The notes: generated from the letters alone by a model not told the origin. A stretch of DNA of 35,802 nucleotides from Pseudodesulfovibrio sp. (GCA_022712815.1 JAFLJW010000404.1:1-35802), one strand, 5' to 3'. Positions 9,795 to 19,915 are shown, numbered from the stretch's first letter. A program made the numbers and translations.

Positions 9795-10865
9795 ATGAGA
9801 ATGAAGACGTTCAGGGCCGCCAACTCTACTGCGGCATTCGCCAAGGTCAAAGCGGAACTCGGTTCAGACGCAGTCATCCTGTCCAACAAGACAGTGACTG
9901 AAAATGGCTGCAAAGGTTGTGAAATAGTAGCTGCCATCGACGCTGATCCTGTAACACTCAAGCGGTCCACCAGGGAAAATGTGATCGAAGACGCCCTGCA
10001 AGACAGCATTGGCTGGCAGCGTGAATGGAGTCAGATCAAGGGTCATATCCTGGCACTTATGAAGCCTCAGATGGATCTCGATTCTCTTACTCCCAAACAA
10101 AAACTTGCCCTTGAATACCTGGAACGAGAGGATGTGGATGGAAAAGCCCTTACCAAAGTCTATTGCGAACTCAGAGAAGACAGGGACTGTTCAATAATTA
10201 CAGCTCTTGATTCCATGGTTGATACGACTCCGTTTGGCTCAAAGAACTGGTCCGGAAAATTTCACGCATTTGCCGGGCCTGGCGGTGCAGGAAAAACATC
10301 CAGTCTGGTCCGCTTGGCACTCAAAGAAAAAAAAGCACATCCCAAAACTCGCATCTGCCTGGCTACGGCAGATGGAGGGCGAGGCAAAGGACGGCTGGTA
10401 CTCAAGCATTATGCAGAGCTTGCCGGTCTTGCTTTCAGAGAGATTATCACCAAGGACGATTTTATTCTTTTACAGAAGGAATCCAACCAGTTCGATATGA
10501 TCCTGATTGATTTGCCGGGCCTGCCCGGACAAATATTACTTGAAGAATGGATGGTTCTTTACGGGATGCATAAATGTTCGGATCTGGCAATTCACCTTGT
10601 TCTGAACCCCTACTATAGCACGGCCCAATTTGAACGTTTCATCGAAAAATATAAAAGTGAACAACTTGCAAGCGTTATCTGGACGAAACTCGACGAAGCC
10701 TGTACATTCGGAGCAATATTGAACATGGCGTTCGCCAGTAAGCTGCCGGTTTCCGCTCTTTCGTATGGTTCCGGCCTGAAAAATAGCATCGCTCCAGCCA
10801 CCAAGGAGATGATCTGGCGACTTTTGTTCATGCGCAAATTGCCCGGCGGCGATATTCAACCTTAA
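9795..10865 (+). CDS. flhF: Flagellar SRP-like GTPase FlhF (divergent G motifs)
   Basis: FlhF B-domain N-terminus; P-loop GPGGAGKT; between flhA and flhG. Confidence 0.85.
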   Translation: MRMKTFRAANSTAAFAKVKAELGSDAVILSNKTVTENGCKGCEIVAAIDADPVTLKRSTRENVIEDALQDSIGWQREWSQIKGHILALMKPQMDLDSLTPKQKLALEYLEREDVDGKALTKVYCELREDRDCSIITALDSMVDTTPFGSKNWSGKFHAFAGPGGAGKTSSLVRLALKEKKAHPKTRICLATADGGRGKGRLVLKHYAELAGLAFREIITKDDFILLQKESNQFDMILIDLPGLPGQILLEEWMVLYGMHKCSDLAIHLVLNPYYSTAQFERFIEKYKSEQLASVIWTKLDEACTFGAILNMAFASKLPVSALSYGSGLKNSIAPATKEMIWRLLFMRKLPGGDIQP

Positions 10866-10881
10866 GGAGAAAACAAGCGCC

Positions 10882-11709
10882 ATGAGTTCCAACCTACCCC
10901 AAGTCATTTCCGTCACATCCGGCAAAGGTGGCGTCGGCAAAACCAATATGTCAGTCAATCTGGCGTACTCCCTGAGTGCGGCAGGCAAAAAGGTCGTCCT
11001 GCTCGATGCTGACCTTGGTCTGGCCAATGTCGATGTCATTCTGGGCCTTGCCCCGGAACATAATCTTTTTCATCTCTTCAATGAAGATGTGACACTGGAC
11101 ACCATACTTTTCGACACCCCGTACGGATTCAGAATACTGCCCGCCTCTTCCGGTGTCAGCGACATGGTCAATCTGGACAGAGGCCAAAAACTCGATCTGC
11201 TGGACGCCATGGATTCCCTTGAAGAAGACATTGATTTTCTGATTGTCGATACTGGTGCCGGAATCAACGACAATGTCCTCTATTTCAATCTGGCCGTTCA
11301 GGAACGACTCCTGGTGATCACACCCGAACCAACATCATTGACCGATGCCTACGCCCTGATCAAAGTGCTCAAGCTGCAACACGGCGTCGAACGCTTTCGC
11401 GTTTTGGTAAACATGGTGGAAGATCAAAAGGTCGCCAAAGATGTTTACATAAAATTACTCAATGCTTGTGACCACTTTCTTGACGGAATTTCCCTTGATC
11501 TGGTAGGCTTTATTCCCTTTGATCTCAATGTTCGCAATTCGGTTATTGCCCAGATACCATTTTGTCACAAATTTCCCAAAACTCCGGCGAGCATGGCTGT
11601 TCGCCAGACTGCACAGAAAATCAACGCATGGCAGGTAGCATCCAATTCCGATGGCAATATTAAATTCTTCTGGAAAAAACTCCTCTTCCAAGAACGCTCC
11701 GTGGCGTGA
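10882..11709 (+). CDS. flhG: MinD/ParA-like ATPase FlhG (FleN)
   Basis: SGKGGVGKTNMSVNLA deviant Walker A, LLDADLGLANVDV. Confidence 0.93.
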   Translation: MSSNLPQVISVTSGKGGVGKTNMSVNLAYSLSAAGKKVVLLDADLGLANVDVILGLAPEHNLFHLFNEDVTLDTILFDTPYGFRILPASSGVSDMVNLDRGQKLDLLDAMDSLEEDIDFLIVDTGAGINDNVLYFNLAVQERLLVITPEPTSLTDAYALIKVLKLQHGVERFRVLVNMVEDQKVAKDVYIKLLNACDHFLDGISLDLVGFIPFDLNVRNSVIAQIPFCHKFPKTPASMAVRQTAQKINAWQVASNSDGNIKFFWKKLLFQERSVA

Positions 11710-12436
11710 GCTGGAAAAAGGCGTAAAACACTGGGACGAATTCTCACCGAGGGATCGTGAGAACATCGTTCGATTCTACGCGCCCAAAATCCGGATTCTC
11801 GCCCTGCGTCTCAAATCAAAGCTGCCCCAAAGCGTTGAGCTCAACGAACTCATCAGCGCGGGCAGCCTTGGCCTTTTGGATGCGTTGGGAAAATTCAAAC
11901 CGAAACTCGGAATAAAGTTTGATACATATTCCGAGAACCGGATCAAAGGGTCCATGCTCGACGAACTACGACGCATGGATTGGTTTTCCAGAGGCCTCAG
12001 GCAAAAAGTCAAAGTACTTGAGGATGCCATACGTCAAATTGAGCACGAGACCGGATTTCCCGCAACGCCGGAACAATTGCAAGATCACACCGGTTTATCC
12101 CAGAAGGAAGTGCAACATGGACTTGAAGCACTGAACAATCAGGTTTGTCTCAGTCTCGACAGTTTTCACGAAAATCTCATTGGTCGAAAAAACATGTCTG
12201 ACGACGAACCATTCCAGTCTACAGCCTTTCAGGAGATTGTTGACAAAGTAGCCAATCTCATTGAAGAATTGACGCCACGGGAAAAATTGGTCATATCTCT
12301 ATATTATGGTGAGGAGTTGAATATGAAAGAAACAGCCGAGGTCATGGATATCACCGAAGGCCGAGTCTCCCAACTCCATTCCCAGGCATTGAAAAAATTG
12401 AGAAAAACGTTCAGAGAACGCTACGAAAACGAATAG
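11651..12436 (+). CDS. fliA: RNA polymerase sigma factor FliA (sigma-28 family)
   Basis: Region 2 (LISAGSLGLLDALGKF...IKGSMLDELRRMDW) and region 4 HTH (MKETAEVMDITEGRVSQLHSQAL). Confidence 0.93.
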   Translation: MAILNSSGKNSSSKNAPWRELEKGVKHWDEFSPRDRENIVRFYAPKIRILALRLKSKLPQSVELNELISAGSLGLLDALGKFKPKLGIKFDTYSENRIKGSMLDELRRMDWFSRGLRQKVKVLEDAIRQIEHETGFPATPEQLQDHTGLSQKEVQHGLEALNNQVCLSLDSFHENLIGRKNMSDDEPFQSTAFQEIVDKVANLIEELTPREKLVISLYYGEELNMKETAEVMDITEGRVSQLHSQALKKLRKTFRERYENE

Positions 12437-12457
12437 AACAGAATAAAGGAGATACAA

Positions 12458-12838
12458 ATGACATACGATAAAGGCATGAGAGTTCTGGTTGTTGACGATT
12501 TCTCCACCATGCGCAAAATCATCAAGAACATCCTTCGCCAACTTGGCTTCACCAACATAGTCGAAGCTGATGACGGCTCCACCGCATGGGAAACGCTCAA
12601 TAAAGACAACATCGAATTCATCGTTTCCGACTGGAATATGCCGATTATGACTGGCATTGAACTGCTCCGCAAGGTGCGTGGAAGCGAAGAATACGCAGAC
12701 CTGCCCTTCCTGATGGTTACCGCTGAAGCACAACAGGAAAATATTATTGAAGCTGTTCAGGCAAAAGTGTCCAACTACATTGTCAAGCCGTTCACTCCCG
12801 AAACCCTGGGCCAGAAGATCGACAAAATCTTCGCCTAG
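12458..12838 (+). CDS. cheY: Chemotaxis response regulator CheY
   Basis: VVDDFSTMR, SDWNMP, VTAEA, VKPF: canonical receiver. Confidence 0.93.
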   Translation: MTYDKGMRVLVVDDFSTMRKIIKNILRQLGFTNIVEADDGSTAWETLNKDNIEFIVSDWNMPIMTGIELLRKVRGSEEYADLPFLMVTAEAQQENIIEAVQAKVSNYIVKPFTPETLGQKIDKIFA

Positions 12839-12868
12839 CCCATACTAATTGCCGATTAGGCGTATATT

Positions 12869-13585
12869 ATGGTCTTACTTGTCCCGGATGATGCCGAAGA
12901 AATAACAGAAGATGTTACGGATGACTCCACGTCCGGACAGCCCAAGGCTCAACTTGACGACAGTGAGGCCAGCAAAGCCACGCAAAAAGTCGATCTGGAC
13001 CTTGACGATGCTCCCTTCCTCGAAGATGAAGAGGAAGAGGAAGAGATAGAATTTGAAGACGAAACGCCTCTTATTCAGGAATCAGAAGAAAAAAAACATT
13101 TTGACTTCTCGGCTCTCTTCAAAAACAAGCTTTTCCTGATCAGCCTCGGTGTTATCGCCCTGCTGGCTGTCGTGATTGTCATCCTGCTTATGCGCGAGCC
13201 TGAGGCTCCGCCACCACCGCCACCGACAGTAGAAAAAGTTCAGCCAGAAGAAAAAGCTCCTGAAGCTGTCGAAGAAGTTCCTGAAATTCTCATTCGTCTT
13301 GATCCATTTCTCGTCGAACAAACAGATTCAAAAGGCCAAATCAGATTTCTGGAAGTACGTATCGTGGTCAGTACCCCTGATGATGGGCTTGCAAGGCAGT
13401 TCAAGCAGGAAACGTATGCTGTCCGTAATGCCTTATACTACTACCTGAAGAATAAGGATTTACAGTTCTTGTCCGATAAAGAGAATAGCGACAAATTAAA
13501 AAACGAGTTATTGGCAATTATCAACCAGTACATGGGGTTTGGTCAGTTCGAGGCAATCATGTTCGAACAATATCTTGTGAGGTAA
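12869..13585 (+). CDS. fliL: Flagellar basal body-associated protein FliL-like
   Basis: Acidic N-terminus, single TM, periplasmic FliL-like domain (LDPFLVE...RFLEVRIVV). Confidence 0.8.
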   Translation: MVLLVPDDAEEITEDVTDDSTSGQPKAQLDDSEASKATQKVDLDLDDAPFLEDEEEEEEIEFEDETPLIQESEEKKHFDFSALFKNKLFLISLGVIALLAVVIVILLMREPEAPPPPPPTVEKVQPEEKAPEAVEEVPEILIRLDPFLVEQTDSKGQIRFLEVRIVVSTPDDGLARQFKQETYAVRNALYYYLKNKDLQFLSDKENSDKLKNELLAIINQYMGFGQFEAIMFEQYLVR

Positions 13586-13588
13586 GTC

Positions 13589-13918
13589 ATGGGTACAACT
13601 CCGCTGGATCTCCCGATCCTCATATCGCAACTGCCTTTCGTGCAGAAGATAGCTCATGCGGAAAAGGCCAAACCCGAAATCCAGAAACTACTCTTCGGTC
13701 CGCTCATCGCTGAACACCTCAGAAAAAACAAAGACAAAGTCCAGGAAGTCGAAAAAAAAGAACAGACCAACCCTGTAGACCGCGACGGCAAACAAGATGA
13801 ACAGCACCACGCCGCATCGGACAGAAAGGAAAAAAAGAAGGACGATGAAGGCTCTTCGGAGACTGGTCCTTCCAATGCTTCCCCATGGTCCGGCAACATA
13901 GTCAACGTTAAGATCTAA
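13589..13918 (+). CDS. Hypothetical protein in flagellar operon
   Basis: 109 aa, highly charged; starts just after the fliL stop. Confidence 0.6.
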   Translation: MGTTPLDLPILISQLPFVQKIAHAEKAKPEIQKLLFGPLIAEHLRKNKDKVQEVEKKEQTNPVDRDGKQDEQHHAASDRKEKKKDDEGSSETGPSNASPWSGNIVNVKI

Positions 13919-13983
13919 CACACTTTTTTATGTAGTCCATGAACATTACGTCATCTGCCGCCCAACAAATGAGGAAGATATAA

Positions 13984-14391
13984 ATGTCCGATCTGCTCAT
14001 CATCCTCTTCACTGTCAGCGAAGTTGTTCTTCTTGTCATTGTCATCCTCTTCTTCCTTCGCCTGAAGAAATCGGAAGCACTGCTTTCCGGCATACAGGCA
14101 AATCAGGAAGGATTTATCAAACGACTTCAGTTCAACACCCAATTGGAAAATGAACTGGTCGCGACATTTGAACAACGGCAGCAGGAGTTGGTTGCTCTGA
14201 ACAATGAGCTAGAAAAAAAGGCAGCTGAATTGAAAAAGCTTATCGATCTTGCCAGTGAATACTGTCAATCCCCTCAATTCATGCGAGAAATCATCATCAA
14301 AGGTCATCGTGCCGGGAAATCACCTATCCAGTTAGCCAAATCCACGGGCTTGAGTCTCGAAGAAATTGAACTCATAATCGACCAGTTCTGA
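13984..14391 (+). CDS. DUF2802-like protein, N-terminal TM plus coiled coil and C-terminal helical motif
   Basis: 135 aa; TM; SPIQLAKSTGLSLEEIELII C-terminal HTH-like segment. Confidence 0.6.
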   Translation: MSDLLIILFTVSEVVLLVIVILFFLRLKKSEALLSGIQANQEGFIKRLQFNTQLENELVATFEQRQQELVALNNELEKKAAELKKLIDLASEYCQSPQFMREIIIKGHRAGKSPIQLAKSTGLSLEEIELIIDQF

Positions 14392-14405
14392 CAAGGCCAA
14401 ATCCC

Positions 14406-15239
14406 ATGCGTATCCGTAATTCAGGCGCAGGTTTCAGAGGCTTTGGCGGCAAAAGCCGCTCTGATTCTTTCAAGCAAAAACATAAACTTGGGGGGAAAAT
14501 CAAAGGAAAACTCCTCAAGCGGGTCTCTGATGATATGGCCTGGGTCTCCATTGACGGAGACAAACTTCTTGCGCAGTTGCACTCAGCACATAAGGAAGGT
14601 GCGAGCCTGACATTCATCATCAAACAACTCACGCCTGACATTATCTTAAAAGAAGTCTTTGAATTCAGTTCAGGCAGTGCCAACGCTCTTGATCTGGCAA
14701 ACAATTTCAATACGGCCAGAACTCTTTTTGAAAACAGATTCAGATCAGTTCAGCAGACACTGAAGGGAAACAATACGACCTCAAAGGTCAAAAAATTCCT
14801 TGAATTACTCGCAAACAATCCCGCCTTGTACGCTAGCTTCAAAGACGCAACAATCTGTGCTCAAACCATATCAACCCATCTTGAAACGACCACGACCGGC
14901 CATATCTTATACCAACCATGGCTCGCGCCAGAAGGCCGCAGACAAACAACCTTTATCCGCAACTTCCCGCAGCAAAAGCCGAATCCGCTCATCGAAACCA
15001 TAGTGGAGTTCGAACATTCAAGCTGGGGAATGGTACGAGTAGAATTTCTCTATAAAAGACCCAAGGCAGGATTCAAGCTGAAATTGCAGCACCCGGCCCA
15101 AAGCGACTCCCTTTTGCACTACCTCACAACCCGCTCATATCCTGACCTGACTACAAAAATGGAATGTCTGGGTGTAAAGAAACTCCCGCAAAATAAGCAT
15201 GGCGGTATCCTGACCGAACTGATGTTCGGCAAATCATAA
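14406..15239 (+). CDS. Uncharacterised protein, possibly FliK-C-terminal-like
   Basis: 277 aa; oligo-binding-like G..L.RV..D.A.VSIDGDKLLA..HS..KEG..L.F.I..L.P.IIL, C-term WGMVRVEFLYKR. Confidence 0.5.
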   Translation: MRIRNSGAGFRGFGGKSRSDSFKQKHKLGGKIKGKLLKRVSDDMAWVSIDGDKLLAQLHSAHKEGASLTFIIKQLTPDIILKEVFEFSSGSANALDLANNFNTARTLFENRFRSVQQTLKGNNTTSKVKKFLELLANNPALYASFKDATICAQTISTHLETTTTGHILYQPWLAPEGRRQTTFIRNFPQQKPNPLIETIVEFEHSSWGMVRVEFLYKRPKAGFKLKLQHPAQSDSLLHYLTTRSYPDLTTKMECLGVKKLPQNKHGGILTELMFGKS

Positions 15240-15240
15240 A

Positions 15241-15267
15241 AAAAAACCGTCTCGTGACGGTTTTTTA
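15241..15267. terminator. Bidirectional rho-independent terminator between convergent genes
   Basis: AAAAAACCGTC-tcgt-GACGGTTTTTT. Confidence 0.85.
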
Positions 15268-15296
15268 AATTTATGCAGTAAAGAATGTACCGAAAG

Positions 15297-16217
15297 TTAT
15301 GCGACAGCGGGGATAGGCTGCAACCGGCCTTCCCGAACAGCCTTACCCGAAGCTGAAGGTATGGGCAAAGTCTTGGCTTCAAGATAGAGTTCACGATTCT
15401 CATCCAAGTGCCGCAAAAAGGCATTGTTCAAAGCATGGCCGGAGGCAAAGACCTCGAAGTGACCCTGAATTGGAGCACCAAGGATAGCCATGTCGCCAAC
15501 GAAATCAAGCAACTTGTGGCGAACGAACTCATCCTTGAAACGAAGGCCTTCTGCGTTGAGAACACCATATTCATCCAAAACGATAGCATTATCCAGCGAC
15601 CCGCCAAGAGCCAATCCGTTGGCATGCAGGTAATCAACTTCCTTGAGGAAACCGAATGTACGCGCCTTGGCTATTTCTCTGGTGAAATTCTCGGGAGTGA
15701 TTTCGAGATCCATCTGCTGTCTTCCGATAAGCGGATGAGTGAACTCGATGGTGTAATCGACGCGAAAGCCATTATACGGACGGGCCTTGATGAACTTGCC
15801 GTCCTGTTCGAAATCAATATCTTTCTTGATGGCCATAACCTGACGGGCCTTATCCAGCTTGCGAACACCTGCCTGCTTGAGCAGGTACACGAAAGAAGCG
15901 GCGCTGCCATCCATGATGGGCAGTTCCTTGCCAGTCACTTCGATATGGATATTGTCAATCCCCATGCCGCTGACTGCTGCGAGCAGGTGCTCAACAGTCG
16001 CCACGGTTTCACGACCGTCACCAAGGACAGTAGCCAGACCGGTCGCGATAACCAGAGATGGAGCAGGAGTCAGGAATGTGGAACCGGAACCGTTACGAAG
16101 CGAAAAAAGAATTCCGGTATCCTCAGTGGCAGGGCGCAGAACAAGTTCCACCTGCTTTCCACTGTGGAGTCCGATCCCTGCGCAACGCACTGTTTTATGT
16201 ATTGTAGTCTGTAGCAT
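15297..16217 (-). CDS. lpxC: UDP-3-O-acyl-N-acetylglucosamine deacetylase
   Basis: MLQTTIHKTVRCAGIGLHSGKQVELVLRPA; TVEHLLAAVSGMGIDN; HKLLDFVGDMAILG. Confidence 0.96.
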   Translation of the reverse strand: MLQTTIHKTVRCAGIGLHSGKQVELVLRPATEDTGILFSLRNGSGSTFLTPAPSLVIATGLATVLGDGRETVATVEHLLAAVSGMGIDNIHIEVTGKELPIMDGSAASFVYLLKQAGVRKLDKARQVMAIKKDIDFEQDGKFIKARPYNGFRVDYTIEFTHPLIGRQQMDLEITPENFTREIAKARTFGFLKEVDYLHANGLALGGSLDNAIVLDEYGVLNAEGLRFKDEFVRHKLLDFVGDMAILGAPIQGHFEVFASGHALNNAFLRHLDENRELYLEAKTLPIPSASGKAVREGRLQPIPAVA

Positions 16218-16237
16218 GGTTCCTCCGGTTAAAACCA

Positions 16238-16263
16238 TTATAACTAAAGCAAAAATAGTGCCA
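16238..16263 (-). promoter_or_regulatory. Sigma-54-type promoter (TGGCAC-N5-TTGCT) with overlapping TATAAT upstream of lpxC
   Basis: On the - strand TGGCACTATTTTTGCT (16263..16248), GG-N10-GC, exact match to the -24/-12 core; TATAAT at 16243..16238; SD GGAGGA then ATG at 16217. Confidence 0.6.
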
Positions 16264-16373
16264 CCCACGACCATAGAGATAAGATGCTGTAATTAATGAA
16301 CTTATCAGTCGAGACTTTTTCCAGAGAAGTGTTGCATTCTCGCAACTAGTTGTATTTCTACGACAACAAATCA

Positions 16374-17249
16374 TTAAAATTGTGGTTTTTTTGCAACTAT
16401 TTTTTTCAAAAGAACCACACGATCGAGGTCGGCAAGATCCTTTATGACCATAACATCCCAAAATTCCGGGAATTGGTCGCGGATGATTTTTTTCACCCCA
16501 TCCCCCTGTCCACAACCAATCTCCATCAAAAAACAACCGTCAGGTCGCAAAGACCGGGCAACATGCCTGAGCATAGCCCGGACGTGATCAAGACCGTCAG
16601 GACCGCTTACGAGTGCGCCCACAGGCTCAAAGGAGGTCACCTCACGGCTGGCCATGGCGTACTCTTTCTCTGTCACATATGGGGGGTTCGAAACGATGAG
16701 ATCAAATTCTGCCTCACCAAAAAGTGAAGTAGTGAAGTCACCTGACATGAATTTCAGCCTGTCAGTGACTCCATGGAACTCTGCATTACCTGATGCCACA
16801 CTCAATGCGGCAGGACTGATATCCACGGCCACACCTGTGGCTTTGGGAAAAAGAACGGCGATAACTACCGCCAAAATACCGGAACCTGTGCCTAAATCGG
16901 CATAAGAAAAGGAGTCGTTACCGGAATAAATCTTTTCGACTTCTTCAATTATATGCTCTGTTTCTGGACGCGGAATAAGAACATCCTGCGTCACCTGAAA
17001 ATCAAGACCATAAAATTCCTTCACTCCGAAAATATAGGCGATAGGCTCACCCGTAGCTCGACGTGAAACAAGTTCATGGACCTGCTCAAGTTCATAGGCC
17101 GAAAACTGACGATCCTGATTGATAACCAGAGTCAGACGAGAGCACCCAAGGACCTTTGCCAGCAACAGTTCGGCACTCAGACGCGGAGAATCCACCCCTT
17201 GCAAACGGGCTTCACTCTCTCGCAGGATATCCTTGACGGTAGGAGCCAT
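16374..17249 (-). CDS. prmC: Peptide chain release factor N5-glutamine methyltransferase PrmC
   Basis: ADLGTGSGILAVVIA, SNPPYV motif; adjacent to prfA. Confidence 0.95.
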   Translation of the reverse strand: MAPTVKDILRESEARLQGVDSPRLSAELLLAKVLGCSRLTLVINQDRQFSAYELEQVHELVSRRATGEPIAYIFGVKEFYGLDFQVTQDVLIPRPETEHIIEEVEKIYSGNDSFSYADLGTGSGILAVVIAVLFPKATGVAVDISPAALSVASGNAEFHGVTDRLKFMSGDFTTSLFGEAEFDLIVSNPPYVTEKEYAMASREVTSFEPVGALVSGPDGLDHVRAMLRHVARSLRPDGCFLMEIGCGQGDGVKKIIRDQFPEFWDVMVIKDLADLDRVVLLKKIVAKKPQF

Positions 17250-17273
17250 GGCGATATCCCCGGGACTCGGCGT

Positions 17274-18341
17274 TTAATCGCCCTGCCGCTTCAAGGCTTC
17301 GGACTGGAAATGATTAATCAAGGCATCAGTCATTTCTTCGAGTTCGCCTTCCATGATCTGAGGCAATTTGTGGAGCGTCAGATTGATACGATGATCCGAG
17401 ACACGCCCCTGAGGGAAATTATAGGTACGGATGCGTTCCGAGCGATCACCGCTTCCAATCTGGCTGCGACGGGTGGCATCTTCCTCGGCCTTGGCTTTAT
17501 CTTGTTCCAGTTGCAACAAACGGGAACGCAGAACCTTCATGGCCTTGGCCTTGTTCTTGTGCTGGGATTTTTCATCCTGACAGATGACTACCAGACCGGT
17601 AGGCACATGCGTAACACGAATCGCCGAGTCAGTCGTATTGACCGACTGACCGCCGGGACCGGAAGCACGGAAAACATCCACACGAACATCTTCGGTGCGA
17701 ATATTGACATCAACTTCCTCTGCTTCGGCCATAATTGCCACGGTGACGGCAGAAGTATGGATGCGTCCCTGCGACTCGGTAGCGGGAACACGCTGCACCC
17801 GGTGAGTGCCGGATTCATATTTGAGTTTGCTATAAACCTTCTCGCCCGAAATCGAAGCAATGACTTCCTTGAGACCACCTGAACCGGTGGTATTGGAACT
17901 CATTTCCTCAACCTTCCATTTGTTTGATTCAGCGTAGCGAGTATACATGCGGTAGAGGTTTGCACCAAAAAGCGCGGCCTCGTCTCCGCCGGTCCCAGCC
18001 CGGATTTCAAGAATGATATTCTTGTCGTCCATGGGGTCCTTGGGCAGAAGCAAAACCTTGAGCCGTTCCTCAAGATCTGGCAATTTTCCTTCAATTTCAG
18101 AAATCTCGGCCTTGGCCATTTCCTGAATTTCAGGATCAGAATCGCTCAACATTTCACGATTGTCTTCCATATCCTGAGAAAATTGCTTGTATTCACGATA
18201 AAGATTGACCACATCACCAAGATCGGCATGGGCTTTGGAGACCTTCTTGTAGCGTTCCTGATCATTAAAAATATCAGGCTGGGCAAGTTCCTGCTCCAAT
18301 TCCTCGTATTTAACTTCTATTTCTTCCAGCTTGCCAAACAT
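17274..18341 (-). CDS. prfA: Peptide chain release factor 1
   Basis: [26 protein letters not shown] motif ([22 protein letters not shown]). Confidence 0.97.
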   Translation of the reverse strand: MFGKLEEIEVKYEELEQELAQPDIFNDQERYKKVSKAHADLGDVVNLYREYKQFSQDMEDNREMLSDSDPEIQEMAKAEISEIEGKLPDLEERLKVLLLPKDPMDDKNIILEIRAGTGGDEAALFGANLYRMYTRYAESNKWKVEEMSSNTTGSGGLKEVIASISGEKVYSKLKYESGTHRVQRVPATESQGRIHTSAVTVAIMAEAEEVDVNIRTEDVRVDVFRASGPGGQSVNTTDSAIRVTHVPTGLVVICQDEKSQHKNKAKAMKVLRSRLLQLEQDKAKAEEDATRRSQIGSGDRSERIRTYNFPQGRVSDHRINLTLHKLPQIMEGELEEMTDALINHFQSEALKRQGD

Positions 18342-18343
18342 GA

Positions 18344-19270
18344 TTAGCACTCCTCGGCATTGACAGCGCACCGCAAGGCAGCGATGGCTACTTCGATCTG
18401 ACTGTCGTCAGGTTCTTTGGTGGTCAGCAACTGCATCATCAGGCCAGGCCAGCACATGATCTTGCAAACAAAACTCTTGTTATGCTTGCCAGCGAACTTG
18501 ATCATCTCATAAGCCACACAACTGACCGGAATCATCAGAAAAAGTTTCATTCCGACAATATACAGATGTTTTACAATAAAGCTTTCAGGAGAATAAAATG
18601 TAAGCAGGTAGGGAACAAGCACGGCATACAGGGCGATGGACACCACCAAAACGAAAAGCAAAAATGCGGTCCCACAACGCGGGTGCAGCCGGCTGTAGAA
18701 ATGAGTGGCTTCAGGTGTCAGCTCCTTGCCCTCTTCCCAGGTCCAGATGACCTTATGCTCAGCTCCATGATACTGAAAGACGCGACGAATATCCGGAATA
18801 AATGAAATAGCCAAAATATATGATACGAAAATGACCATCTTGATGACACCGTCCCAAGCGTGGAAACTCAGGGAATCGACATCTCCGGCCCAATCGAGCT
18901 GGGCCATGCCAACCGACAGAAAATGCGGTAAAATGACAAAGAGTCCAAGGGCGGCTCCAAGAGCCAGCACCATGGTCAAAACCAGATGCCAGGTGCTCAG
19001 TTCTCCGCCGTCTTCTTCCTCTTCTTCAGCAGCCTGCACGGCCGAAAAATTGAGAGCCTTGATACCGTTGACCATGGTTTCCATGAGTACGGGAAATCCG
19101 CGAAGAAAAGGCTTTTTGAGCCAAGGGTGACGGACAAGGGAAAACCACGGTCTGATCTCGGTCACAATCTCGCCACTGGGTTTTCTGATGGCAATGGCCA
19201 AATTGTCCTTGGCACGCATCATAACACCTTCGATCACGGCCTGGCCGCCGACAGCCTGAGGTGCGGCCAT
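18344..19270 (-). CDS. DUF1385 family membrane protein
   Basis: [20 protein letters not shown]..., [12 protein letters not shown] motifs. Confidence 0.9.
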   Translation of the reverse strand: MAAPQAVGGQAVIEGVMMRAKDNLAIAIRKPSGEIVTEIRPWFSLVRHPWLKKPFLRGFPVLMETMVNGIKALNFSAVQAAEEEEEDGGELSTWHLVLTMVLALGAALGLFVILPHFLSVGMAQLDWAGDVDSLSFHAWDGVIKMVIFVSYILAISFIPDIRRVFQYHGAEHKVIWTWEEGKELTPEATHFYSRLHPRCGTAFLLFVLVVSIALYAVLVPYLLTFYSPESFIVKHLYIVGMKLFLMIPVSCVAYEMIKFAGKHNKSFVCKIMCWPGLMMQLLTTKEPDDSQIEVAIAALRCAVNAEEC

Positions 19271-19412
19271 CGTCAAAAGTCCTCGCAGATTCAATTAGTT
19301 ACCCTCCGCTAGACAAAATATGGGTATAAAAATTTCCCTGATCGCGACAACGCTGTCGCCGCTTCCCGCTGGACACAGAATTAAGGATTACGCAAGCATT
19401 GTAAAGCCCGTA

Positions 19413-19459
19413 GAAAAAAACAATATGCCTCCGCGGGGGATTACCCCTACGAAGGCATA
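19413..19459 (-). terminator. Rho-independent terminator downstream of rpmE
   Basis: - strand TATGCCTTCGTAGGGG-taat-CCCCCGCGGAGGCATA followed by TTGTTTTTTT. Confidence 0.7.
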
Positions 19460-19485
19460 CAATCGCGGCTTGCGCCGGGAAATAG

Positions 19486-19713
19486 CTACTCTGCGGCTTT
19501 TTTCAAAGCGTCAAGATTACCATACTTCTTGCGGAAGCGATCAATACGACCGGCGGTATCAACAAAACGCTGCTTACCGGTGTAGAAAGGATGGCAATTA
19601 GAACAAATTTCGACCTCAAGCTCTTCGCCCTTGGTGGTCATCAGTTCGGACTCGTAGCCGCAATGGCAATGAATTTTGGCCTTGAAGGTCTTGGGATGAA
19701 TATCTTGTTTCAT
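19486..19713 (-). CDS. rpmE: 50S ribosomal protein L31
   Basis: [21 protein letters not shown]...[30 protein letters not shown]. Confidence 0.95.
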   Translation of the reverse strand: MKQDIHPKTFKAKIHCHCGYESELMTTKGEELEVEICSNCHPFYTGKQRFVDTAGRIDRFRKKYGNLDALKKAAE

Positions 19714-19750
19714 GACGATCTCCTGTCATTCTTTTTATGTGGAACTCGGT

Positions 19751-19779
19751 CTTATACTCGGTGAGACTGAGCTTGGCAA
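19751..19779 (-). promoter_or_regulatory. Sigma-70-type promoter for rpmE
   Basis: - strand TTGCCA-N17-TATAAG, ~40 bp upstream of the start codon. Confidence 0.55.
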
Positions 19780-19887
19780 GAAAAATATCAAGGCTTTTTC
19801 CAGACATTCTTCTTCACCCATGTTGACCAAACCCGGCACTCTTTTCTCACAAAGCGGAAGCAAGGGCAATAGGAGGCCGAAAATAAA

Positions 19888-19915
19888 AAAGGCGAGTACC
19901 GAAGCACTCGCCTTT
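19888..19915 (-). terminator. Terminator downstream of dsrC
   Basis: AAAGGCGAGT-accgaagc-ACTCGCCTTT; T-run on - strand. Confidence 0.75.

Noticed and set aside
12851-12858. GCCGATTA resembling a sigma-28 -10 box before fliL
   Set aside because: No TAAA-type -35 at the right spacing; the bases are part of a CGCCTA/TAGGCG inverted repeat
15408-16214. 268-aa + strand ORF antisense to lpxC
   Set aside because: lpxC on the other strand is unambiguous; the antisense frame is open through codon bias and has no recognisable domain
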